This document shows positions 24,639-36,600 of a DNA stretch of 64,000 nucleotides, piece after piece; the first letter of the stretch is position 1, and each line of letters opens with the position of its first letter. Location: contig NW_025936006.1 of the NCBI RefSeq assembly GCF_000764305.2, forward strand, positions 444,388 through 508,387. Direction: 5' to 3'. The translations under genes were made by a program, and so were the position numbers. The notes below the pieces were generated by a model. It had not been told where the DNA came from. It was given only the letters and a program-made list of their open reading frames with translations, and did not search any database. This DNA is from Hyalella azteca (Eukaryota > Arthropoda > Malacostraca > Amphipoda > Hyalellidae).

Positions 24639-27600
24639 CTGCAAACGGTACATTAATGGAGTATAGCATAAAATAAATCAAAATAAAAAGTTGCAAACGT
24701 AACATGCCTTAATTTTATAAGTTTGAAATAGACCAAGTCATGCTGTTAATGACCTCACATTTAACTGTTTACAACTCGCGATATTCATTACAGCTTCCCG
24801 TTAACATTTCTCCAAGTTACATTGCAATATTCATTTCCTAAATTTCTAGACCATCTCAGGAGTTATTAATATTGACCTGCAAAAATTGTTGCAGGTCAAT
24901 ATTTTGAACTTTAGAGTTCCGTTCCTAATTTATCAATAATATCTAAAAATTACATTAATGGAAATGAAAGGCAATGCACTTCTGCTTTTGCGTTGGTCAT
25001 CTTGAACCAGCTTGCCCAGGCGAAACTGCCTATCAGGGCTACGCCCGCTCTCCGCTCGTAGGTAAAGAAGTGTGTCGCTGTTTGAACAATATGATCCATT
25101 CATTATTCTGAGTGATACAAGCAAGTTGTCTAACCAGGGACTTATCGAAGCTGGCGCTCCTTCTGCTGGCGGGGTCACTGGCGGCAGCATTGCCCTCCTT
25201 CTGCAGGAGGTTGCGGCGTGTGGCCTCCGTCAGGGCGCTGCGGTAGAAGTTGTCCTCCTTTAGCGACGACCTCCGCGAGTCTGACGCCGACGCGCGCCTC
25301 CGTCCTGTCCATTCAAAATATGTTGCGTATATTTTTGTTAAAAATTCCCTGTTGTTAGTGGTACTAGAGAAGAAGCTAAAAGATTTACGAGTGAATGAAT
25401 AAATTAACAATAATGAATGCTCTATGCATGTCGAAAGGTCGTTAAAATAGAGTCATTGCCGGGAGACAAAGAACAGAACGAGTCTCGTGTTGTTGTGTTG
25501 AAGAGAGATTCCTATTCTTATTATGCTTCTTGTGACCAGCTAATATGTGCTCGTAATGAAATCAAGGGAAAGCATTTGGAAGAAACAGCTCGTTCCGCGA
25601 CAGGTGTGAATCTCTGCTATACAGAGCAAATAAAACCTGTATGCGTAATCAACTCAATCTTTTGAGTGATTAAACCATCGCTGATTAATTATTTAAATAT
25701 CATACATTGTTAATCGATAAAGTTAATCGAACCCAATTAATAATTTCGTCTGATATATTATTATAAGCGTTAAGTGGGAACGAACAAGGGTAATGGTTCG
25801 TTTATGTTTCGTGAGCTCGGGGTTGCCGAGCTTACGAGATCTGTCAAGACCGAGCAGCGTCCGAGATCTGAGCTGCAAGTGGGGGTTCGAGCACCTCAAC
25901 TAGCTGTGAAATTTCTGGACAAAATCGGTAAGGGGGCCGGGTGATAAAGAATTGGCTAAAGGCCAACATGGCCTAACAAAAGACGACCTCATGGGGTATA
26001 TTTTATGTGTGTTATGTATAGTGTCTCAGCGAACACGCGGCAGTGTCTCACCGGACACGCGACAGTGTCTCACCGGACACGTGGTAGTGTCCCAGCGAAC
26101 ACGTGGTAATGTGTCATGGAATACGTGGTAGTGTCTCACCGAACACACGTTAATGTCTCACCGAACACACGTTAATGTTTCAACGAACACGTGGTAGTGT
26201 CTCACCGAACACACGTTAATGTCTCACCGAACACACGTTAATGTCTCACCGAACACACGTTAATGTTTCAACGAACACGTGGTAGTGTCTCACCGAACAC
26301 ACCTTAATATCTCACCGAACACATGTTAATGTCTCACCGAACACACGTTAATGTCTCACCAAACACGTGGCAGTGTCTCACCGAACACACGTTAATGTCT
26401 CACCGAACACACGTTAATGTCTCACCGGACACACGTTAATGTCTCACCGGACACACGTTAATGTCTCACCGGACACACGTTAATGTCTCACCGAACACGC
26501 GTTAATGTCTCACCGGGCTCGCGCACAGGACTGTTGTGGACGCTGTTGCGGCGCCCGACGTAAGGGTTGGCAAAGTCCGGTCCATCATCGCCGGTCTCGT
26601 CGATGCTGAAGAGCGACGACTGACTGTTGCGTCTGTGGAACACGTCGTGCACGGACGGCTTCGTCGGGTCACCTATCATGTCTGCAGCATCAGGATCATG
26701 GTTATCGTGTCTGTAGCATCAGGACAATTATCATCTTATCTGCAGCATTAGGATAATTGTTATCTTGTCTGCAGCATCAAAACAATTGATTAATGTCATT
26801 TAATGATGAATGATGTCATTTAATTATTTAATGATATCATTCAATGATTTAATGATATCATTTAATGATTTAATGATGAATGATTAATGTCATTTTATAT
26901 TATCAGTGAATCGTGTTCTCTTCTTGAAATTTCTGTAAACTTATAGCAGCCGTTCACACTTAACTCTGAAGATATGAATTTCGCTGGCCACAACATCATC
27001 ATCTTTCTAATCTTGTAGGTAGTAGATAGCAGGCCAATTATTCCTACATATGGTCATTATACAATTCAAATTTATGATCACCTATGAAAAAGGTCACGTT
27101 TCAGCAACTCCACCCACGTACAGCGTAGGTACGTACAGAGATAAGTACGGACGAAGGTAGGTACGTAAAGAGATAAGTACGGATCGAGGTAAATAAGGTA
27201 GGTAGTTACGTACGGAGATCAGCAAGGTATATGTAGATACGCACGGAGGTGAGTAAGGTAGTTAGTTACGTACGGAGATAAGTAAGGTAGTTAGTTACGT
27301 ACGGAGAAAAGTAAGGTAGTTAGTTGCGTACGGAGAAAAGTAAGGTAGTTAGTTACGTACGGAGAAAAGTAAGGTAGTTAGTTACGTACGGATATAAGTA
27401 CGTACGGAGATAAGGTAGGTAGTTAGTTACGTACGGAGAAAAGTTTGAGTGGGCGAGTCAGTGTAGACGTAGTGCTCGTTGTTGGCCCACAGCGGGTGCT
27501 CGGCGTGACGCGGCTCGCCGTCCACGGCGTCGTCGTGCGCGCGTTTCCATGGCAGCAGAATCTCAGCCATGGTGGGCGTGTGCTCGTTGTCTGCCCGCGA

Positions 27601-30600
27601 TATAAAGTTTAGCTAATAAATTTTAGCCATAAATTAGAGCACTAAAAAATAACAAGTTGCATCTTGTAGAAGTGTTGAGATTTAATTCTTCTATTTAAGC
27701 TCGATGTTTTGTAATGTGTGAATATCTTTACATCGGCAATAAAGCATCGGGAACAGAAAAACGGACCCATTGTTTTTCCAGCATAGCGAAACTAATAAAT
27801 TATGAGTTTTTTTTTATGAAGCATACATAATTCTTGGCTCAAATGTAAATCATCATATTAATTTGAATAAATAATAAAAATTGGTTCCACATTTTGTGAA
27901 TGTACAAGTCATGCACCCTTCAATGAAACTATTTCATTCATTTAAAAAATTCAAAAGAGATCTCTTTTTTCCAACGAGTTAACATGAATGAATTCAGATG
28001 TGCCTCTTAAGATATTCAGTTCTCGCTTCGTCTCGTGACGCCATTATAAATAAATGATGCTAACTGGCATCATCGGCATGGTTTTTGTGACGTCTGCCTC
28101 CTTGCATGAAATTTATTAGAAATTCATATATTAAATAAGAAGGAGAAATCGCCGCAAAGAAATACTTCGTCTAATAAAAAATTTATCAGTTATACATAAC
28201 AGGCAATTTTCCACTTGCTTATTCATCTACGTATCAATGACAGTTAAACTCCTGAATGTAGGATAACCCAATTTGTATCATGTATTTCATGAATATTCGC
28301 ATTGCTCTAGAGTGCAGTTCGTTGAACATATCCAAGTTTTCTTTTGCAGTTTGCTAGGACATCCTTCACATCCTTCATTACTTTTGAATATAACTTGTAT
28401 TGCATCATAGTGTTAAAAATTGAGAAAAAAATTAATTTTAATTGCGGTATTCCTCAATTTATTATAATGTTGGAACTCACTGTTGTCGATGCTAGTGCGG
28501 CGCTGAACCTGAAGGCCGCGCGTCGGAGGATCCACTAAAAAGAAATTTTTTCGAGTTAAACGGGGAACTGAAGTAAAATAGTTATCAAAGAAAACTAATC
28601 TCTACAGAAGAATGTGCAGAAACTCAAAAAAAATATTGCGTTAAAAACGAAACATTTATAGAAGAAAGCCAGGATTTACCAGAGCTGCTTACTAAGTTTA
28701 CGGACTTTAAGGTATGCAGAAACAGTAAAGTACGAGAGAATAACAATTACAATTGTGCCTTGTAGGTGGTAGCTCTACAACAACACTACAACACGGCAAA
28801 ACTTTCCCACCTCCATGCTGCAAGACTGCCGAGCTAAATTCATGCAAGGTGTTTATGCTGATTACTAACCTTTGCAAAACCTTGCCACTACTCGAGACTT
28901 GTACACCTGACGTGGACTACGGTTTTTCCAGTTACATCAATAACCATAATTTTCTTTCAAACAAACATGGAGGAAAATTTATTTTGCAAGCCTACCAAGG
29001 ATATAATATTTTGTAGGCACGCATGTAAAATACTGTAAGTCTGCAGGGTCGTGGCCCCATCACGTATATGTTCCATTTACCTATAAAGTCGCGCTTCCAA
29101 GGCAGCGTCGTCTCGGCCAGCACCGGACCCTTCACTGACATCCTCTTATATTCCTTGCCCGCCACTGCAGCGTCACTCGCCGTGATGTGCAACATTCGTT
29201 CAGTTGACGTCACACAATACATAACATCACAGCAACACATAGTACATTGCAACATCATAGCAACACACAGTACATTGCAACATCACAGCAATACACAGTA
29301 CATTGCAACATCACAGCAGCACACACCACATCTCAAGGACAGGCAAGCAGCAGGTCGTCAGGTCGAGACCAAGAACAGACATGCACGCAGAATTTCGTTC
29401 GGAAAGCGCCAAAACTTGAGCAAAGTTTCATAAATGACGTTGAAGTCGAAATTTTCACGCAGTCGACGATAATTGAAGGTTGTAGTTCACATGTTCACAT
29501 TAGGGTTGGGGTTCACATTAGGGTTGGGGTTCACATTAGGGTTGTAGTTCACATTAGGGTTGCAGTTCACATTAGGGTTGGAGTTCACATTAGGGTTGTA
29601 GTTCACATTAGGGTTGGAGTTCACATTTGGGTCGCAGTTGACATTAGGGTTGCAGTTGACATTAGGGTTGCAGTTGACAACGAGGTGATGTAAGAAGTTT
29701 CATTTGATGTCAAAAAGAAAGTCCACGAAGACGCCAAAAATATCAAGGAACCGGAAAAAGAAAATAAATAAAAAAAATTAGATAAATTGCTATATTAGAA
29801 TCGCAGGTAAATTATCGTAAGTAATATTTTAAAATATCGCTTTATAACTTTAACCCTTTGTGAGCTGACGGAACCTCACGTTCCCAAGCCATTAGGTACA
29901 AATAGCAGACGATGGTAAATATAATAGTAGGCAAGGGGTTAAGCAAACTAACATTTAAACTCTAGCAAGAGACGAGCGCGTGAGCTGCATTGACTTCTCA
30001 TTCGCGTAAGCAGTTCCTACGTGAGTGAATAAGATCAAAGTAAATATATATTTACTTAAAAAAGCATCAATGCCCAGTATGAAATCTCAAAAATATTTTT
30101 GGGACTGTAGTTCAGGACAGTGTTCCCCATCATCAAAATATGGAAATAAACTGGCTATTGGAGATCAAAGCAGCCAAAGCGTCGAGGGCGTTATATATAC
30201 ACTCGTCCTGCATGCAAAACACCACACAAATATCACATAGCAACTTCAGAGCATACAGTTTTTATTTAGATAACTGCTGCTGCCGGAACTACAAAGTCTA
30301 TATTGGGAATTTAACAACAATCTGGACGTTTTTGAATGTATAGCACTGACAAAAATTACAAATAGCATGCTTCATCGGCTGCTTCTTTCGTGGATTTCTT
30401 TGTAATTTCATTGCATGTAAATACACGCCATTACGAAAATGCTCATGAGCGTTACAATAAGCCATGAAAATTTCTGTATAGTAAAAAGGGTCTTTGCCAC
30501 TGTCATTAGCCTCTGATACTGCAGTACGATGCACTGCTACATGTTCGCTGCCTCATGCACTGCAGTATTGTACACTGAAAAGCCAACACTGCATTTGCCA

Positions 30601-33600
30601 CGAATATCTCAATATTGTGGCCTGATACTGCAGCATTGTACACTGAGACCCTAACACTGCATTTGCCAATACAATCTCAACAATGAGGTCTGATACTGCA
30701 GCATTGTACACTGAGACCCTAACACTGCAATACAATCTCAACAATGAGGTCTGATACTACAGCATTGTACACTGAGACCCTAACACTGCATTTGTCAATA
30801 ATATCTCAATAATGAGGTCTGATACTGCAGCATTGTACACTGAGAACTCAACACTGCATTCGCCGCGAATATCTCAATATTGTGGCCTGATACTGCAGCA
30901 TTGTACACTGAGACCCTAACACTGCATTTGCCACTAATATCTCAATATTGGGGCCTGCCTGGTACTGCAACATAGTACACTGACTTGGCCGGACTCCATT
31001 ATAGGACGGAGGGTCGGTGTCGTCGGGCTGGAAGGCAGGATTGTCTCTCATGCCCTCGGCCAGGTAATCTGGAGGTGGTAGGTGCGTCGTGCAGGTCATT
31101 AGTGGAACGAGGAGGTCATAGGTGCGTCAAGGAGGTCATAGGTGCGTCAAGGAGGTAATAGGTGTATCAAGGAGGTAATGAGTCATGCACAACAAACTGG
31201 TGCGTGGACATGCGTAACTACAGTGAGCTTCAACGATAGTGCAAGTAACTTGGTTTCGATGCTAATTTACTGTGAATTACAAGAGTGAAAACTACAGTTT
31301 GAAACCATTTAAAAAAATTTTTACTAGAACTGTGATAATTTATGACTAATTGTGATGCAACAGCAAGTGCTCAGAGTAAAAACGGTGGTATAAGCGCCTT
31401 CGTTCAAATTAATCCATTCACCTGGGGCGATGGATCTGAATAATATTTGACTAATATTAAAAAATTAGGCTCAAGAAAGGAATACAAGCTCATTTCTGTA
31501 GTCTCTAAGTAAATTTATTATTCCAGTTGTATAAGTTATTACATAAAATACCGGTGTAATTTTCACGTAAAGTTCGGTAAGATATTAATGTAATTGCTAA
31601 TAATGATTTCATTAGCTATATTATTTATCAACTAGTATATTGATATGATATAACATTAGCAGATAGGATCGAATAATAATTACAATTATTTCTAAAATAA
31701 ATAATCAACAATAGCAGCAATAATAATTACTTAAGAGCAACTTTATTTATAGCAGTGAACTAAATAATGAATGCAAGCTCAAGGTATGAAACTAAAAAAT
31801 GCATAAATTAATAATCAACCAACAAACTTCAATTCCTGGTCTAAAAGTATAAAAGAAACGACCGCCTTTATTTTATACCATTGAACGGATACCCAGATAA
31901 CCGAACATGAACATCTGAACTGGTAAGAACATTTCCCCCACTGACCGTGCTGCAGTTTGATGGCCGTACCGTTGAGCTTCTGTACCGGGACTCCAGCCTT
32001 GCCGTTCAAGCCCTCCTGGTAACATAACATCAAATCAGACCAGAACATCAAATGAGACCAGAACATCAAATCAGACCAGAACATCAAATCAGACCAGAAC
32101 ATCAAATCAGACCAGAACATCAAATCAGACCAGGACATCAAATCAGACCAGAACATCAAAAATTTTGGAAAATCTGTCTGTAGTAATTTTATGTTAAGAG
32201 AGGATGCTGAGAATTACAAAAGAAAAATTGATCACTAGTACCTCGGATCTTAGCCAAAATCTGTTCCGTTTAATGATCGCAAACCGAAGGGATTTATTTT
32301 ATTTCATAAGAAATACAGGAAACTCGGTAAACTATTTTCCAAACCTCAGGACCGTCCTTGCATTTGTTGCTTTTTTAATACTTAAGAATGAATTTTCTAC
32401 CGATCGCGAATTGAGTCATACTTACGTGCAAGAGGTGCTAAACGAACGCTAAACTAACGAGTTTCCGATTGTCTTCCGGACGAGCGAGTGACTTGAAATT
32501 TTCATAATATTTCAAAGCAAATTTTCGTCAATTTCTTAATAAAATTCCGATGCTTAAATACTATGACTTTTACATTATATTTTGATACAAATCTTTAACT
32601 TGCGGAGGTGGTAATGTAGTAGCCCGAGATTCTACGAATCTCAGGCGTACTTTCTTTTTCTACAGCGCATTACTCGCAGTTTACCTAAAGCCTGTTCGCA
32701 GCATCTATCAGTCCCGTACTGCTGGAGCTGAGGTGAAGACCTTGGCCATCGTGATGTCAGCACTGGCATCGGTTCTCCAGGTCTCGCAATGTTTAGTATT
32801 TGGTTCCAGGAGACTTTGAAACATGCCTATTTCTGTTACTTTTTGTTGGGTTAGCAGGAACGAGCCCTGTCAATGAGCCCTGTCAATGAACCCCTGTCAA
32901 TGAGCCCAATGAGCAGGAAAGAGCCCTGTTTTTTCTCATCTCATTGTTCGTATGTACATCTCGACGACAACGGTGGTGTATGCCGGGAACCAGCCCCAGC
33001 GCCTAGACCCCCGAGTACAGCGCGTCTAAGAAAAGTTTTTACCGACGACTTCGATGGTGACTGTCGGGAACCAGCCCCCGCAACTGTACCTGTGCTGGTC
33101 GTGGTTGTGTATTATAGCATTGATACAAACCTTGAACTTGCGGAGGTGGTATCTGTGGTGGTTGAGGTTAGGCTTCCTCTGCATCTCCCGAGGGGCGATA
33201 TGAGGGACTTCCTGGGCGAGCTCCTCGTCGGTAACGGCGTGCCGCTTGTACGTCCCACGCTGCACGCACAAGATGGTGACAACTCATTAGACGTAATAAA
33301 AATACTCGACCCAATACCACACATACTAATTGCGAAAAAAATACATCCATTATTTTATCTGGATGAGCAAAATTATATCACATAAATAGAAACAATTGAA
33401 ATCAGGAAACAGTTACAATAGTTACTGAAAATTGAGTGTTCGAGTTCGCGATCGTGGTAGTATAGTTCGAGTAGTTGTCTCATAACTAAGGGGCATCCAA
33501 ATGAGACGTAATACTCGTATCAGCTTCTTGACATTAACACACACAAGAATTAGTGCAATACTCACCCTTTTCTTGATGGGCTTGTACTCATCAGACAGCA

Positions 33601-36600
33601 TGTGATGGAAGTGAGCCGCGCTGATGTCCCGATCAGTAGGGTTGTAATCCAACTCTCCAACGTCCAAATTCCATGAGTTTTCAAACCCACTGTAAGGATG
33701 GAAAGAGGCAAGTGTAATGAAGTAGACGATATTAAAGTGAAGGAGTTCAAAATTTTAAATAGTCAACTCCAAAAATTCTTTCATTTTCTCTTTCTAAGCG
33801 ATGGTTAATGTTCATCGTTCCAGTTGAGCACCACATACCCTCCCTCCTTAGGCTGTCCGACGTGGGCCATCTGAGCGGTACGGTAGAGGGCGGCGAACGA
33901 CTCGATCTGCTCAGGCGGATGTCCTTGGTTCTTCATGTACTGCATGGCTTCTTCCATTTTGATGTTCTTTAACGTCTCCAGCAACTTTGGCTCAGAACTT
34001 TCCGCCTCACGAACCAGGCACGGCTCCAAGTACTTAGTGTTGAACCTCTTGAATCTGAAGAAATTTCAAGTGTCTTACTTAAATAAAAAAAATGTTCGTG
34101 AGCAAAAACCAAGCAATTTCTGAACAACTTAATTGCAACTTTCGTTTATGTGTTAGCAACCCTTTGGTTTTATTGATTCTTTAAGGACAGAATTTAAGTG
34201 GAAGTAAAGAATTCAACACATAGATACGATAGAAGTTATAACGTACTTTAAGTACAGAATTTAAGTGGAAGTAAAGAATTCAACACATAGATACGATAGT
34301 AGTTATAACGTACTTATCTCTGACGTAGTAGTTGCCAGCCATGCCCATGATGTCCTCAATGCCAGCCATGAGGTAGTCTATCGTCTGCACCCAGACAACA
34401 AATTCTTTAGAGTTACCTAGCTCTCATTTGAAGTAATTAATAATAATATTTAAGAATGGCATAGAGACTACCTATTTGATTAAGATTTATCGGTAATAAC
34501 CGGAATAATCGTTAGCCCAAAACAATTTGTTAAACCAAGCAGCTGTGCAAATTTCGCTTATTAAACACATATTGAATTTAAAAGTCATAACGACATCTGG
34601 GTTTAAAAAGACAACATTCATATTATTTTTCCATGACACCACTTCAAATTTTTTAAACGTGAAGCTTCACTTGGACGTTCCTACTGGACCAAGTTGATGG
34701 TTGGACTAAAATTTATCTTCAACTAGGAGCAAAGAAGGGAAAGAAATCGAAACCCCTACCCTAACAAGCCCTACCCTCACAAGCCCTACCCTCACAAGCC
34801 CTACCCTCACAAGCCCTACCCTCACAAGCCCTACCCTCACAAGCAGTAGCAACACGCACCTGCACAAACACGGTGACGTAGCAACACGCACCTGCACAAA
34901 CACGGTGAAGTAGCAACACGCACCTGCACAAACACGGTGAAGTAGACGACAGCGATGGTAGCAGTAACAAACATTGGTTGTGCTGGTATGGCTTCCTTGT
35001 CGATGGTCAATACAAGAGCGAACGCCACGGCGCCTCTGATACCACCGTACGAAATTACAAACTTTTGCACGAAGTCAATTTTCTGGATCCTGAAGATGTT
35101 GCATAGCTCGCACAGAATCAATGTTCCTGAAAATATTAATTTTATTAAGTATAGCAAGGATATTTATTTATAATCCTTCTTCAGGATACTCAGTTAAATC
35201 AGAAGTGAGTTCGGGCGGGATTCACAGCCTCCGATAATCATTACTAAATTATCAATACTATTTGTTCGATACAGGCAATCGACGTAGTACAATGTAATTA
35301 TCGTAAAATACTGTAATAATAATATAGTACTTAATTCCTTCTGTGTTATAAAGAAGCAATAAAATATAGGTAGTATAATAATTTGAACGTTTCAAGATTC
35401 TGTAAGGTTTATCCAACTGAAATTCCCTGTTCCTAATGTCCAGCGTGAACAGCGTACCTTTCCATTTTTTCTTTTTTCTTTGCCAAGTCATTGTGTTAGA
35501 CTTGTTCCTCATTCACGGCAGGGTAAAAATTCGTGAACATATATACCGTAAACGTGCGCCCAGTTACTGGTATTAGTAAACAATGTACGCATGATACAAG
35601 ATTTAACGAAGTCTGTTTAACTTGTGCAATGTGCGCCACGAGCTGAACTGTCTTTCGTGTTGCAGGTTGCGACTTGAATAGTGAATAGAGGACTTGTTCT
35701 CAAGTAGATTCACGAGGCAATGTGTGAAGAGATAGAAAGAACAGCGCGGTCGGGTGATGGCGTGAATATTATTTATTTATAAAGATCGTCAGTGCAATGA
35801 TTTTAAGTGATGCATTATTCATGGTCGCACACAACAGTATACAGATGGCCCTATATAAGACACGGCTAATACAATGATAAAGCAAATAATGTATTCAGTT
35901 TTCTTATTCCAGCAATAATTTTTTATCAAAAAGTCAGATAATTTGCCCACGCGCTTGAAATTAGGACGCACGGTATGGAAGGCAGTATACACGCACGGTA
36001 TGGAAGGTCGAATGTTAAAACAAAGTTGAATGCACGCACAGAATGGAATTTACATTTCTCAGCACGGAATGAAAGGCATCAAGCACGTACCGATGACCCT
36101 GTAGACGGAGCAGAAAAGTATGGTGAGGCCGACGAAGGCGGTGTCCCAGGCGTGGTCGTCATGGACAGTGGACACCCCGAGGAACATGAAGATGATGGTC
36201 TCGGAGCACTGGGCCATCATCTTCATGGCGTACTTGACGGTGGTCTGCGACTTGCTCGAGATATTCCGTGTCGTGTAATTCTTCATTGCAATGCCGCAGA
36301 AAGTGATGCTGCACGAAATGTTTTCATATCAAAACTTTATTTGAATATATTTCTTAACAAAGTCGTTTATTAGGAGCGAACTCGTAAACTATAGATATTG
36401 AATCTTGGTTGAAACATAACAGTACGCCTTTGTTGAAAGTATCTACCGAAACGCTTCTTTCTGATGATAAACTAATAGATTCGTGCAATCAATTGACTTA
36501 TAAAATACATTCATCAGTATCAAACGTGCATAGTACAGACCCCCGAGACTATAAGTTTTTCAATGCCCAACAACCAAAGACCGTATTGCCTTCTTCCACA

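Noticed and set aside
25417..25665. 82-codon plus-strand frame inside NHE intron 16
   Set aside because: No motif, and such a length is expected by chance in 64 kb.
26021..26513. CRISPR-like array
   Set aside because: Units are directly adjacent with no spacers, in a eukaryotic intron; this is a minisatellite.
29247..29693. 148-codon plus-strand frame with repeated HIRVGV
   Set aside because: It is produced by the 18-bp intronic minisatellite, whose length is a multiple of three.
32873..33385. 170-codon plus-strand open frame
   Set aside because: It is largely antisense to NHE exon 10 and a repeated intron stretch, and has no motif.
33805..34029. 74-codon minus frame ending NDEH taken as a separate gene
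   Set aside because: It is NHE exon 8 reading through its donor GTATGT into the intron.
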